From: Bacteroidota bacterium
GTDB lineage: Bacteria; Bacteroidota; Rhodothermia; Rhodothermales; UBA10348
DNA length: 64,000 nt
Assembly (NCBI GenBank): GCA_027622005.1
Contig: JAQBZH010000002.1
Location: 5,001-69,000 of the forward strand
Reading direction: 5' to 3'
The notes beneath the pieces were generated by a model that saw only the letters and a list, made by a program, of their open reading frames with translations, was not told the DNA's origin and searched no databases. The translations under genes were made by a program, and so were the position numbers. This document shows positions 8,395-17,923 of this stretch, piece by piece (position 1 is the first letter of the stretch; each line of letters starts with the position of its first letter).

Positions 8395-9564
8395 ATGTCT
8401 TATTTATTTACGTCGGAGTCGGTTTCAGAAGGACACCCTGATAAAATTTCAGATCAAATTTCGGATGCCGTCCTCGACGCCATGCTGAAAGACGATCCCA
8501 ACAGTCGTGTTGCGGTCGAAACGCTATGTACTACCGGTCTTGTCGTATTGTCGGGCGAAGTGACGACTCGTGCCTATGTCGACGTGCAGGAGATTGCGCG
8601 CGGCGTAATCCGCAGCATTGGTTATACGGACCCCCTTCTTCGATTTGATGCGGATTCATGCGGAGTTCTGACTACGATCCACGAACAAAGCGCTGATATT
8701 GCCCAGGGGGTTGACGATGACAAAGGTCTTCACGAAGAACAAGGCGCTGGGGATCAAGGAATGATGTTTGGCTATGCATCGCGGGAGACAGAATCGCTCA
8801 TGCCGATGGCTTTGAGCTATTCCCATGCGTTGATGCGGGAACTCGCTAGCATTCGGAAAAATGAATCCATTATGCCGTACCTCAGACCGGATTCAAAGAG
8901 TCAAGTGACCGTTGAATATGAGGACGATGGGAAGACGATCAAGCGTGTGCACACGGTAGTAGTTTCCACGCAGCACGGTCCGGACGTTCAAATAGCTAAA
9001 ATCAAGTCGGACGTCAGAGAATATCTACTTCCGCGCGTCATCCCAGCGCATCTCATGGATGATAAGATGATTCTGCATGTGAACCCGACCGGTCAGTTTA
9101 TTATCGGGGGTCCGCACGGAGATACCGGCTTAACCGGGCGTAAAATTATCGTGGACACCTACGGCGGAAAAGGAGCCCATGGCGGCGGCGCTTTTTCAGG
9201 AAAAGATCCATCGAAAGTTGACCGTAGTGCAGCTTATGCAGCGCGACACGTAGCTAAAAACCTAGTGGCCGCCGGACTTGCTGACGAAGTGCTTGTTCAA
9301 TTAGCCTATGCTATTGGCGTTGCCGAACCGGTGTCCATTCACGTAAACAGCTATAGGACAGGCCGGATTGCTGATCATTTATTGGTGGATATCGTAAAGG
9401 AAGTATTCGACCTCCGCCCTAAAGGCATTATTGATTCGTTGGATCTAAAGCGTCCGGTATATCGACCAACCGCCGCCTACGGCCATTTTGGCCGCTCCGA
9501 GTTCACATGGGAAGCTCTAAATAAAGTTGAGGACATCCGCCAGGCTGCACAGGTACTATCGTAG
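8395..9564 (+). CDS. metK: S-adenosylmethionine synthetase
   Basis: Makes S-adenosylmethionine from methionine and ATP in the cytoplasm. The 389 residues have the standard three-domain layout. [15 protein letters not shown] (7-21) is the ATP/methionine-binding start, [12 protein letters not shown] (about 117-128) is the signature loop, and a [19 protein letters not shown] stretch is the second signature, with the phosphate-binding Lys and the K+-site region. It stands alone, divergent from acpP and followed by an intrinsic terminator. ahcY, encoded 4.4 kb downstream, recycles the SAH formed when this product is used. No known SAM riboswitch was recognised in the 215-bp upstream region. Confidence 0.97.
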   Translation: MSYLFTSESVSEGHPDKISDQISDAVLDAMLKDDPNSRVAVETLCTTGLVVLSGEVTTRAYVDVQEIARGVIRSIGYTDPLLRFDADSCGVLTTIHEQSADIAQGVDDDKGLHEEQGAGDQGMMFGYASRETESLMPMALSYSHALMRELASIRKNESIMPYLRPDSKSQVTVEYEDDGKTIKRVHTVVVSTQHGPDVQIAKIKSDVREYLLPRVIPAHLMDDKMILHVNPTGQFIIGGPHGDTGLTGRKIIVDTYGGKGAHGGGAFSGKDPSKVDRSAAYAARHVAKNLVAAGLADEVLVQLAYAIGVAEPVSIHVNSYRTGRIADHLLVDIVKEVFDLRPKGIIDSLDLKRPVYRPTAAYGHFGRSEFTWEALNKVEDIRQAAQVLS

Positions 9565-9591
9565 TACCCGACCCCGGGTTGGGTATTTTTT
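9565..9591 (+). terminator. intrinsic terminator of metK
   Basis: Hairpin starting at the base after the stop codon: TACCCGACC pairs with GGTTGGGTA (one G-U) around a CCG loop, followed by six T. A textbook rho-independent terminator. Confidence 0.85.
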
Positions 9592-9603
9592 AAGTATAGA
9601 TTT

Positions 9604-9621
9604 TACAACCAAACGGTTGTA
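9604..9621 (+). repeat. short inverted repeat before the peptidase gene
   Basis: TACAACC and GGTTGTA form a perfect 7-bp inverted repeat around AAAC, 27 nt before the peptidase ATG. It could be an operator or a leader hairpin; nothing identifies a regulator. Confidence 0.35.
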
Positions 9622-9648
9622 CGGCCTTCAGGGGCGAATATCTCACTT

Positions 9649-12600
9649 ATGGCCAAAAACACCCGCCCGATGCAGCTCGTAGCTTCAAGAAAGGTCCTTG
9701 CGTTGGCCATTGCTTTTGTTTTGACCATTACTTTTGTCTTGGTCGATACCGTTTCGGCCCAGGACGCTCGCCGGGTAGATCGGGTTCGAGAAATAGAATT
9801 TAAGACAGTAGATCGTCAAGGCGGAACGATAGAGGTTTCGACGGGGCTTGTTAGATCAAAATACAGACTGTTCGAAAATAAGGAGTATCGATCTCCTACT
9901 CAGTTCCTTCGAGCCGAAGGCGCGGCATTCGGCTGGAAGGAGCCGGAAAGGGACTTAGTTCTCATCAGTGATCTTCAAAGCGGCTCCAGCCGGCACGTAA
10001 CCTATCAACAAACGTTCAAAGGCCTACCCGTCTTGGATCACCGAGTACGGGTCAATATGGACGCTGAGGGCCGGGTAAGCATGGTTTTGAGCGCCTTTTC
10101 GCCCATGGCAGCGGACGAAGGGACTTTTAATGCGACCCCGTTGATAACGGGACCAGATGCTGCCGAGCGTGCGTTTTCCCAGTATGCTGACGGGAGTGGA
10201 CTTCATTCGCAGGCCAAACTAGGCATTATCAGGCCGGATTCGCCGGTTTTGGTTTGGGAAGTACTCGTTTGGCCTGAAAACGAGCCGGCCGAATTCCGTG
10301 TACACGTGGATGCTCGAACAGGAATCGTCATTAGGGCGATAAATCAAGCGATCTCGTTGGGCGATAAAGGAGTCCATCACCCGAAAAATAGCGGCTATAA
10401 TTCGATCGTTTCGGCCGATTGGAATTCGGTAACTCCCTGGTGGGGAAAGTCGGCGGATACAATCCTTCGCGACAAGATGGAATTCCCAACAGGCTCGTAT
10501 TTGGGTGTTGAGAAATCCGTAGTGAGTCGTGCCGATGGGCTCGGTACGGTCTACGATCCCAGTCCTCTTCACGTGGCCAATGTCGTTTACGGAGGGGCTT
10601 ATGTGGACGGAGACAATACCACGACGAGTGCTTTGGACGCCGCTAGAAAAACCGTTACGCTCGCCGGAATTACCCTGAATTCGGCCAATAAGTATGTCTT
10701 AAAAGGTCCAAATGTATCCATTACCGGTTTAAATCAGAGCGGTACCGAGGTGTATACACCGCCTGCCGAATCCCTTTTGGACGGATTTCAATACACGCGG
10801 GCTCATTCGGGGTTTGAAGCGGTCAATGTCTACTTTCATGTAGACAAAAGTCAACGTTATGTTCAAAGTCTCGGAATTATTGGACGCCTTGCAGGACCGT
10901 TTTTGGTGAATCCACAAGGGCTTACTCGCGACGATTCCTTTTTCTTTCCATCGTCAAACATGATTCTTTTTGGAACGGGTGGAGTTGACGACGCCGAAGA
11001 TCCAACGGTAGTCTGGCATGAGTATGCGCATGCCCTGTTGGAGGCTGCTTCACCCGGAATATTGTCCACTCAGGAAGGGAGCGCCTTTCATGAAGGATGG
11101 GCGGACTATTGGGCCGCCTCTTACTTGCGGTCTCAGGTGGAAAGTGGGGACGCTAAAAGGACGGATTGGAGAAAGCTTTTTGCCTGGGATAGTGGAGATG
11201 GTGCCTTATGGGACGGTCGAACGCTCGATCATTCAGGTATTTATCCCCAAAGTCTTTGTGTGACAACGGGTGGGAGTTGTAGTGTCCACAACGACGGCAG
11301 AATGTGGGCTACCACTATGATGGAAGTTTACGATCGACTTGGACGAGCCACGACTGATAGATTATCTCTACTCTCGCACGGGTACCTAGTCGCACCTGTC
11401 AAGTTTTCGGATGCGGCGGAAGCCGTGCTTCAAGCCGATTTGGATTACAATGGGGGTGCCAATATCACCACCTTGATCAGCATATTTTCGGCCCGGGGAT
11501 TAGTTAGCGCATCCAATTATGCCCCCATCGTGGTCCATTCGGCGTTGGCGGATACAGAGATGTTGGGAGGGACGATTGTGGTTGAAGCGCGTGCGACCGG
11601 AATATCAGCCCAAATCGCGAACTTCAAGTTATTTGTTGAGACGGGATCCGGAGGATCGCAGATCATCTCTATGGCTGAAGCAAGTTCAAACCTTTACCGA
11701 GGCTCTCTCACGCTTCCAGCTCAAGTGGATAACGTTTTTTATTATTTGAGAGCGGAGGACTTAGACGGGCGGGTTACTGTATTGCCGGAAGGCGCACCAG
11801 GAATCCGTTTTCGGTTTGCGGTGGGTCAGGATTTTCACGCACCCGTTATAGTACATACACCACTTTCCTCCTCGGCATTGGTCGATTGGCCGCTTTCGAT
11901 TCAGGCCCAGGTAACCGATAATTTTTCTATTAAATCGGTCGTTGCAGAATATTCTTTGCTCAATCCGGACGGAACGACTTCGCTTTCCGGGGAGATGGCG
12001 CTCGGAGCTTCGGGATCTACCTACTCGGCGCAACTAAGCGTTCCGTTTGAGCATCTTTTTAGGGGTTCAACCCTCAGATATGCTCTTGTGGCGGTTGATA
12101 ATTCTCTAGCTAAAAATACCGGCCGTTATCCTGCTACTGGATTTATCGAAGTTGCCGTGTCGGCGGTAGGAGAACTGCGTCGTCTCTCTTTTGAAGCGAC
12201 CGAGAAAAGTCAATGGACCAGCTCGGGTCTCTGGCAAAACGGATCACCAACGTTCGGCCGGTCACGAGCTTTTCAAGCTTCCGAGGTCGTTTCTACAGGG
12301 CTTCAGGGGGCCTATCCTGCCGAGGCCGGAATGAGCTCACTTGAATTGCCACCCATCAATCTAAAACTAATCGGAGTCTCCAAACTGTCTTTTTGGCATT
12401 TTTACGACACTGAAAACGATGGAACGGTAACCCCGAGTTCGGTGGCAGGCTTGATACAAGATGGGGGATTCGTCCAGATTAAATCGAATGATATTTCCGA
12501 ATGGACGACCCTAGTTCCAAAGGGGGGCTATCCAGGACGAATAGGAAATGACCCGTCCAATCCGTTCCGCGGTCAAGACGCATTTGGAGGCTTTAGCTAT

Positions 12601-13845
12601 GGTTGGCGAAGGGCCGAATTTGATCTTCCTGCATCGGATAGGGTGCGCATTCGTTTTGTTTTTGCTACTAATGCGTCTAATTCCGAGTATTCCGAGGCTT
12701 ATGCTGGCTGGATGTTGGACCAATTATCGATCAACACGATGGCTTTGGTAGATAATAGTCCCCCCGTTGTAATCGAAGGGCCCGCTTCCCAAATCGTTGT
12801 TTCTGTCGATGAGACACAGCCCTCTATACAGTTGCGCGCGGAAGACTTGGTTGGGGTCCAAGATGTTCTTCTAAATTGGCTCTTTGTCAGCAAAACGGGG
12901 AAAATGTCCGGTAAGACGCGGTTTTTTCAACACCCCGATGATCCTACCATCTTTTCTGCCGCACTGACCATGACATCTGGGGCGCAGGCCGGGGACGAAT
13001 TGATCTATTCCATTGAACTTTTGGATCCTTCTGGGAATTCGACCAGAATACCCGCTTCGGGCGAGGACCATAAGGTGGTTTTTCGGATTCGCGGAAGCTC
13101 AAATGCGTTGATATCGGTCGCAACATCCGGGAGCTGGCAGAAAATAGGAAGTGTAACTAGCATTTCAGGAAGCTCCGAAGCTGGACTTTCCTCCCTGAAT
13201 TTAAGTCTTATATCCATTCCTGAGAATTCAACCGCAGCCAAACTGGTCTTGGATCATTCATTTCAGTTTGATACTCACATGGCCGGTCGTGTTGAGCTAT
13301 CATCGAACGGCGGTAAAAATTGGCAGGGAATCGCGCCTGAAGGGGATTACCCCGGGACCTATACGGGTGTCGGAGTGCCTTCGATGAATGGGGAAAAAGC
13401 TTTTGTGGGTACCTCTAATGGACAGCTCAGTTCGGTGTTCGATCTCCAAAATTGGAGCGGTCAGCAGGTCCTCTTGAGGGTAACCGCAGGTGTTGGTTCC
13501 GACTCAAACTTCAGCTCAAACTGGACCATTAGAGAAATTAGGGTCGTTTTTGAATCAGATGAGGATGCGTTCGATGTTAATCCGAAGTTTGAAATCCTTC
13601 CCATTTTCCCCAACCCATTCCAGGACCGAGCAACCGTCCCGTTTATCCTTTCGGACCCGGAAGACGTCGAAATTGGTCTGTATGATCTTATGGGAAGGGC
13701 AGTTTCTTTCATTCAGTCGGGAACGCTAGGTTCAGGATCGCATCAAGTGGTCATCGAACGAGGCCATCTTGTACCCGGGGTCTACTTCCTTCGAATCCGG
13801 GCTGGTAGGGATATTCGAGTGCGAAAAGTGGTCATTGTCAATTAG
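9649..13845 (+). CDS. secreted FTP/M36-like metallopeptidase with T9SS sorting domain
   Basis: A 1398-residue exported protein. A signal peptide ends at about VSA-QD (residue 38). A fungalysin/thermolysin propeptide (FTP) domain follows, recognisable by TFKGLPVLDHRVRVNMD. The zinc site is H457-E-Y-A-H461 with the third ligand region in FHEGWADYW (Glu482), and the M36-like segment HNDGRMWATTMMEVYDRLG comes next. Several beta-sandwich domains follow (FxxPxxxF-type acidic loops, repeated Gly/Ser-rich strands). The last 80 residues form a T9SS C-terminal sorting domain: FPNPF near 1319, LYDLMGR, and a VPGVYFLRIRAG ending. The protein should cross the inner membrane by Sec and the outer membrane through the SprA channel, and act outside the cell on protein. 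It stands alone between metK and ahcY. Confidence 0.88.
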   Translation: MAKNTRPMQLVASRKVLALAIAFVLTITFVLVDTVSAQDARRVDRVREIEFKTVDRQGGTIEVSTGLVRSKYRLFENKEYRSPTQFLRAEGAAFGWKEPERDLVLISDLQSGSSRHVTYQQTFKGLPVLDHRVRVNMDAEGRVSMVLSAFSPMAADEGTFNATPLITGPDAAERAFSQYADGSGLHSQAKLGIIRPDSPVLVWEVLVWPENEPAEFRVHVDARTGIVIRAINQAISLGDKGVHHPKNSGYNSIVSADWNSVTPWWGKSADTILRDKMEFPTGSYLGVEKSVVSRADGLGTVYDPSPLHVANVVYGGAYVDGDNTTTSALDAARKTVTLAGITLNSANKYVLKGPNVSITGLNQSGTEVYTPPAESLLDGFQYTRAHSGFEAVNVYFHVDKSQRYVQSLGIIGRLAGPFLVNPQGLTRDDSFFFPSSNMILFGTGGVDDAEDPTVVWHEYAHALLEAASPGILSTQEGSAFHEGWADYWAASYLRSQVESGDAKRTDWRKLFAWDSGDGALWDGRTLDHSGIYPQSLCVTTGGSCSVHNDGRMWATTMMEVYDRLGRATTDRLSLLSHGYLVAPVKFSDAAEAVLQADLDYNGGANITTLISIFSARGLVSASNYAPIVVHSALADTEMLGGTIVVEARATGISAQIANFKLFVETGSGGSQIISMAEASSNLYRGSLTLPAQVDNVFYYLRAEDLDGRVTVLPEGAPGIRFRFAVGQDFHAPVIVHTPLSSSALVDWPLSIQAQVTDNFSIKSVVAEYSLLNPDGTTSLSGEMALGASGSTYSAQLSVPFEHLFRGSTLRYALVAVDNSLAKNTGRYPATGFIEVAVSAVGELRRLSFEATEKSQWTSSGLWQNGSPTFGRSRAFQASEVVSTGLQGAYPAEAGMSSLELPPINLKLIGVSKLSFWHFYDTENDGTVTPSSVAGLIQDGGFVQIKSNDISEWTTLVPKGGYPGRIGNDPSNPFRGQDAFGGFSYGWRRAEFDLPASDRVRIRFVFATNASNSEYSEAYAGWMLDQLSINTMALVDNSPPVVIEGPASQIVVSVDETQPSIQLRAEDLVGVQDVLLNWLFVSKTGKMSGKTRFFQHPDDPTIFSAALTMTSGAQAGDELIYSIELLDPSGNSTRIPASGEDHKVVFRIRGSSNALISVATSGSWQKIGSVTSISGSSEAGLSSLNLSLISIPENSTAAKLVLDHSFQFDTHMAGRVELSSNGGKNWQGIAPEGDYPGTYTGVGVPSMNGEKAFVGTSNGQLSSVFDLQNWSGQQVLLRVTAGVGSDSNFSSNWTIREIRVVFESDEDAFDVNPKFEILPIFPNPFQDRATVPFILSDPEDVEIGLYDLMGRAVSFIQSGTLGSGSHQVVIERGHLVPGVYFLRIRAGRDIRVRKVVIVN

Positions 13846-13987
13846 CTCACTACCTACCCACTGCCATTGATTTTAGTCGGTTTTTTAATTTTTTACTAAG
13901 ACAAAACAGACGGACGGTTGATGACGTTTCAGTATCTGTTATTTGCCCTTGACTTTAGTCATCACCAGCCTAGGAAAAGAGTTTTAT

Positions 13988-15301
13988 ATGTCAGCCACTA
14001 CGGAAACGTTACCATTCAAGGTTAAAGACATCACGCTTGCTGCCTACGGGCGGAAAGAGATTGAACTGGCCGAAGCAGAAATGCCGGGTTTGATGTCGCT
14101 CCGTGAGCGTTACAAAGACGAGCAGCCGTTTCAGGGTGCTCGGATTGCGGGATGTTTGCATATGACCATTCAAACGGCCGTTTTGATCGAAACCCTGATT
14201 GAGTTAGGGGCCGAAGTATCGTGGTCATCCTGCAACATTTTTTCAACGCAGGATCATGCGGCTGCGGCAATTGCACATGCCGGAATTCCCGTTTTTGCAT
14301 GGAAAGGGATGAATGAAACTGAATTTGACTGGTGTATTGAAAAAACCTTGTTTGCTTTCAAAGACAACCTGCCACTGAACATGATTTTAGACGACGGCGG
14401 TGACCTGACGAATATGGTGTTGGATCGTTTTCCAGAGCTTGTGGGCGGCATTCAAGGCATCACGGAAGAGACGACGACCGGCGTACATCGTTTGTATGAA
14501 AGAGTTGAAAAAGGAACACTTCCGCTGCCGGCCATCAACATCAATGACTCCGTTACAAAGTCGAAATTCGATAACAAATACGGATGTAAAGAATCGCTGG
14601 TAGATGCCATTCGCCGCGCCACCGATATTATGATGGCGGGTAAAGTAGCTGTGGTTGCCGGTTACGGTGACGTAGGAAAGGGTTCCGCCGCCTCCTTGAA
14701 GGGAGCTGGCTGCCGTGTTATCGTCACCGAAATTGACCCTATCTGCGCACTCCAGGCCGCTATGGATGGTTTTGAAGTCAGAAGGATGATCGATGCCGTT
14801 CCGCGTGCAAACATCATTGTCACGGCAACGGGCAATAAGGACATTATTTCAGCCCCCCATTTCAAATTGATGAGGGATAAGACGATTGTCTGCAATATCG
14901 GCCACTTTGACACTGAAATTGACGTCGCATGGCTGAAAAAGAACCACGGACACACACGGGTGGAGATCAAGCCGCAGGTTGATAAATACACGGTCGACGG
15001 AGTTGACGTCATCTTATTGGCGGAAGGAAGACTAGTCAATCTGGGCTGCGCCACCGGGCATCCTTCTTTCGTCATGTCCAATTCATTCACCAATCAGGTG
15101 TTGGCGCAACTCGAATTGTGGCTCAGCAATGAGAAGTATGAAAACAAGGTCTACATGCTGCCGAAGCACCTCGATGAGGAAGTGGCGCGACTTCACCTAG
15201 CCAAAATTGGTGTTGACCTTGAAGTGTTGCGTCCGGATCAGGCGGAATACATCGGTGTCAAACCGGAAGGCCCTTTTAAGCCGGAGTATTATCGCTATTA
15301 A
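13988..15301 (+). CDS. ahcY: adenosylhomocysteinase
   Basis: NAD-dependent hydrolysis of S-adenosylhomocysteine to adenosine and homocysteine, keeping methylation running. With the ATG at 13988 the protein has 437 residues. The frame continues upstream to 13943, but those 15 residues are not conserved. Visible motifs are [39 protein letters not shown], the NAD-binding GYGDVGKG at 225-232, [10 protein letters not shown] and the C-terminal [13 protein letters not shown] containing the catalytic Lys-x6-Tyr tail. It is monocistronic with a strong terminator. A weak 7-bp pairing (13919-13925 with 13958-13964) lies in the leader; I do not recognise it as a known SAH riboswitch. Confidence 0.97.
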   Translation: MSATTETLPFKVKDITLAAYGRKEIELAEAEMPGLMSLRERYKDEQPFQGARIAGCLHMTIQTAVLIETLIELGAEVSWSSCNIFSTQDHAAAAIAHAGIPVFAWKGMNETEFDWCIEKTLFAFKDNLPLNMILDDGGDLTNMVLDRFPELVGGIQGITEETTTGVHRLYERVEKGTLPLPAININDSVTKSKFDNKYGCKESLVDAIRRATDIMMAGKVAVVAGYGDVGKGSAASLKGAGCRVIVTEIDPICALQAAMDGFEVRRMIDAVPRANIIVTATGNKDIISAPHFKLMRDKTIVCNIGHFDTEIDVAWLKKNHGHTRVEIKPQVDKYTVDGVDVILLAEGRLVNLGCATGHPSFVMSNSFTNQVLAQLELWLSNEKYENKVYMLPKHLDEEVARLHLAKIGVDLEVLRPDQAEYIGVKPEGPFKPEYYRY

Positions 15302-15333
15302 GAGCGTGCATCGGCCTGGATGAAAGTTAAAAA

Positions 15334-15362
15334 GGGGCGCCCGGATGGGCGCCCCTTTTTTT
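15334..15362 (+). terminator. intrinsic terminator of ahcY
   Basis: A perfect 9-bp GC stem (15334-15342 with 15347-15355), a 4-nt loop and seven T. It lies 33 nt after the ahcY stop. Confidence 0.9.
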
Positions 15363-15443
15363 GTAGGTTTCAATAGGCTTTAGAAGGAGGGAAAAGACGA
15401 GTAGTCTACACTTTTCGACGCCTTCATTTTTTGCTAAACGAGA

Positions 15444-15791
15444 TTAGTCCGTTTCCCAAGTCAAAATATCCTGCTCAGATTTTTCTTTGGTAGCCCATGC
15501 TTCAGAGTCGGGCAAAGGATCCCCTTTTTCCGTAATGTTTTTGCCAAGAGCTTGCCACTGGTTAGCCAAATAGGTATTCCACTCCGCGTAATGCGCCATT
15601 TCTGCCGGAAGCTCGTCGTCAGCATAAATGGCTTCTACTGGGCATACCGGGACGCATGCATTGCAGTCAATGCATTCATCAGGATGAATTACGAGGAAGT
15701 TTGGACCTTCATAAAAGCAGTCCACAGGGCAGACTTCCACACAATCAGTGTGCTTGCAGTTAATACATGCTTCAGTTACAACGTATGGCAT
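15444..15791 (-). CDS. fdxA: 7Fe ferredoxin (FdxA type)
   Basis: Soluble low-potential electron carrier with one 3Fe-4S and one 4Fe-4S cluster. The cysteine pattern is C9, C12, C17, C21 (with C25), then C40-x2-C43-x2-C46-x3-C50-P. It follows the spacing of Azotobacter ferredoxin I, in which the C-x7-C-x3-C set with a distant Cys holds the 3Fe cluster. The 115-residue length includes a C-terminal extension with conserved [10 protein letters not shown], usual in this family. Redox partner not evident: no oxidoreductase gene is adjacent. It is transcribed away from the DUF2752-TM2 gene pair. Confidence 0.93.
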   Translation of the reverse strand: MPYVVTEACINCKHTDCVEVCPVDCFYEGPNFLVIHPDECIDCNACVPVCPVEAIYADDELPAEMAHYAEWNTYLANQWQALGKNITEKGDPLPDSEAWATKEKSEQDILTWETD

Positions 15792-15908
15792 AATTTACCA
15801 GTATCTTTCAGGTGTTTGGGTCCCTTGACAGTCAATGCGTCAACAATCCTCGAAAAGTATCGTACCGCTGGCTAGCAGTGTTTTTCGGCTAAAGTCGTGA
15901 CGACACCG

Positions 15909-15940
15909 TCAAGATAGCACTAGATTGAAACGAACGCCAA
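15909..15940 (-). promoter_or_regulatory. candidate promoter of fdxA
   Basis: On the minus strand TTG (15940-15938) is followed after 21 nt by TATCTTGA (15916-15909), close to TAnnTTTG with one mismatch. It lies about 118 nt before the fdxA ATG. Visual match only. Confidence 0.3.
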
Positions 15941-15958
15941 CTCTTTTGCCAGTGCTTT

Positions 15959-16261
15959 ATGAGCAGATTGCTAAATTTAAAGACTTTTCGAGGATCGCCT
16001 CGGTTTGAAGCGGGGATTTGGATAGCCGGATTGGTCGCGGTTTGTTTAGCCGATCCAACTCAAAAATCGGCGGTCGATTTGTGTCTTTTCAAGTTAATCG
16101 GATTTTTGGGCTGTCCTGGATGAGGCTTAGGACATGCGCTTGGCTTTTTGGCTCGCGGAGAATGGATATTGGCCATGAAGAGCCATTGGATGTCCCCGGC
16201 TGTCGCGATCATTCTAGTAACGCGAATTTATACCCTTGTTTTTAGAAAAGCCGTAGTTTAG
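15959..16261 (+). pseudogene. DUF2752 membrane protein with in-frame TGA at a conserved Cys
   Basis: Reading from ATG 15959, the frame encodes a small membrane protein with the DUF2752 pattern LCLFKLIGFLGCPG, then TGA at 16121-16123 (codon 55), then GLGHALGFLARGEW, and continues open for 45 more codons to TAG at 16259. In DUF2752 the motif is normally C-P-x-C-G-L, so TGA sits exactly where the second Cys belongs. TGA is one base from TGC and TGT, so a recent nonsense change or sequencing error is the simplest explanation; selenocysteine is the alternative. I see no convincing SECIS hairpin just after the TGA. The TM2 gene starts 34 bp downstream, a pairing I recall from other Bacteroidota genomes. 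Confidence 0.65.
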
Positions 16262-16295
16262 GATTTCGAAACCGTTTGTTGTCAACCAATGAGTT

Positions 16296-16667
16296 ATGTC
16301 TAAAATAATCAAGTATTTACCTGAGCTTCAGGGGGAAGAGCAGTTGTTAGTGGCACAAGTCATAACGACGATGACAGAAGAACAAGCTGAGCAGTTTGCC
16401 CATGTGTACCGTCAGCGCCGGAAGGACGACGTATCGGTTTTATTGTTAACGTTGACCGCATTTATTGGAATTGCGGGGGCCAATCGATTTTATCTGGGGC
16501 AAGTGGGGATGGGAGTGGCCTATCTCTTTACTTTTGGTTTTTGCCTGATCGGCACCATTGTGGACTTGTTCAATTATAAATCGTTGACTGCAGCATTCAA
16601 CGAACGACAAGCCCTCGAAGTGGATACCTTGATACGCGGGGCGTTTCCAGCATTACCGGCGGCATAA
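16296..16667 (+). CDS. TM2 domain protein
   Basis: A 123-residue inner-membrane protein. After a charged N-terminal helix (residues 1-45), the TM2 domain shows two hydrophobic segments with the signature GANRFYLGQ (61-69), GVAYLFTFGFCLIG and TIVDLF with the conserved Asp at 90. TM2 proteins have no established biochemical role in bacteria. It lies 34 bp after the interrupted DUF2752 gene and overlaps the next gene's start by one base (TAATG). The three are thus probably one transcript. Confidence 0.85.
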   Translation: MSKIIKYLPELQGEEQLLVAQVITTMTEEQAEQFAHVYRQRRKDDVSVLLLTLTAFIGIAGANRFYLGQVGMGVAYLFTFGFCLIGTIVDLFNYKSLTAAFNERQALEVDTLIRGAFPALPAA

Positions 16668-17860
16668 TGGGTGCTCGTGCTTTTCTGGGATTTATTTTAT
16701 TTTGGCTGATAGGCTTCGTGGGTGCCAGTTGCGCTGACGAGGCAACCAACCTGACTTCCGAAGACCTTTTGCGAGTAAAGCTTCCCGTTGGTTTTTCGAT
16801 ATCCGTTTACGCTTCCGGAATTTCTAACGCCCGGAGTCTTGCCCTCAGTCCTGGCGGTACTCTGTTCATTGGGACTCGTCAAAAAGATCATATTTATGCC
16901 GTTCGCGATCTAGACGATGACGGAATAGCCGATCAAGTCTTCCACATTGGGCGCAGCCTGGAAGTACCCAATGGCGTTGCTTTTAAAGACGGTGCGCTCT
17001 TCGTCGCGGAAGTCAGTCGCATTATCCGATATGACAATATCGAAGCCTTGTTGGACGAAGCAGTAAAAGTCACGGATGGTACCAAAAGTGCTGGAAATCT
17101 CACCCAGTTTGACCTTTCCGACATCGATTTTTCGGCAGTAGTTACTGATCAATTGCCAAGCGATCGTCACCATGGATGGAAATACATCGCGTTTAGCCCC
17201 GACGGGAAACTCTACGTGCCCATTGGAGCTCCATGCAATGTCTGTAATCGGGGAGATCCGTACGCGACCATTTCTCGGATGAACCCGGACGGATCGGATT
17301 TTGAAATCGTTGCCCGTGGAGTGCGTAATTCCGTTGGCTTCGACTGGCATCCGGAATCAGGCGACTTGTGGTTTTCTGATAACGGCCGGGACAATTTGGG
17401 AGATAACATCCCTCCGGACGAAATCAACCGGCTTCGAGGTCCGGAAGGCCATTTCGGATTTCCTTTTGTGCACGCCGGGACAATTTTAGACCCTGAATTT
17501 GGACAAGAGCAAACCCCCACAGATCTTCAAGCCCCGATGCACATGCTTGGAGCGCATGTTGCCCCGTTGGGGATGGAATTTTATAAGGGAGCGAGTTTTC
17601 CCGACGCGTATCGCGGTCAGCTATTTGTGACTGAACACGGCTCTTGGAATCGGTCTTCCATGGTGGGGTATCGAATCGCTACGTTAAGAGTCGATCCAGA
17701 TTCGTTGAGTCCCGTTTACTCTTCGTTTGCAGAAGGCTGGCTGACCGGAGAGTTGGCTTGGGGGAGGCCTGTGGATGTGGAGATGATGTTCGACGGTTCA
17801 CTCCTAGTCTCAGACGACCTTGCGGGTGTTATATATCGAATTGCCTACACAGGTCAATAA
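16667..17860 (+). CDS. PQQ-type soluble sugar dehydrogenase (sorbosone/glucose dehydrogenase family)
   Basis: A 397-residue beta-propeller of the GSDH/sorbosone dehydrogenase family, periplasmic judging by the N-terminal hydrophobic segment ending near VGASCADE. The Cys there gives only a poor lipobox. Family motifs are RHHGWKYIAFSPDGKLYV, GAPCNVCN, RGVRNSVGFDWHP, LWFSDNGRDNLGDNIPPDE and FVTEHGSWNRS. These supply the Ca2+ and PQQ site residues in characterised relatives. Known relatives oxidise aldoses or other polyols and pass electrons to the respiratory chain. The substrate here is unknown, and some members bind no PQQ. It overlaps the TM2 stop by one base. Confidence 0.82.
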   Translation: MGARAFLGFILFWLIGFVGASCADEATNLTSEDLLRVKLPVGFSISVYASGISNARSLALSPGGTLFIGTRQKDHIYAVRDLDDDGIADQVFHIGRSLEVPNGVAFKDGALFVAEVSRIIRYDNIEALLDEAVKVTDGTKSAGNLTQFDLSDIDFSAVVTDQLPSDRHHGWKYIAFSPDGKLYVPIGAPCNVCNRGDPYATISRMNPDGSDFEIVARGVRNSVGFDWHPESGDLWFSDNGRDNLGDNIPPDEINRLRGPEGHFGFPFVHAGTILDPEFGQEQTPTDLQAPMHMLGAHVAPLGMEFYKGASFPDAYRGQLFVTEHGSWNRSSMVGYRIATLRVDPDSLSPVYSSFAEGWLTGELAWGRPVDVEMMFDGSLLVSDDLAGVIYRIAYTGQ

Positions 17861-17923
17861 AGGTCCGTTGAGGAGCTTGCGGTATCCTGCCTTAGTCGGG
17901 AACGTCAAAGCGAAGACGATCGC

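Noticed and set aside
13908-13922. ACGGACGGTTGAT shared between the ahcY leader and 51729-51741
   Set aside because: Chance matches of 13 nt are expected many times in a window of this size; no further similarity around either site.
16121-16180. SECIS-like element after the DUF2752 TGA
   Set aside because: Only a 3-bp GCG/CGC pairing could be found at the right distance; not convincing without a folding search.
16018-16245. 75-codon ORF (+) starting at 16018
   Set aside because: It is a different frame of the interrupted DUF2752 gene, whose frame carries the family motifs.
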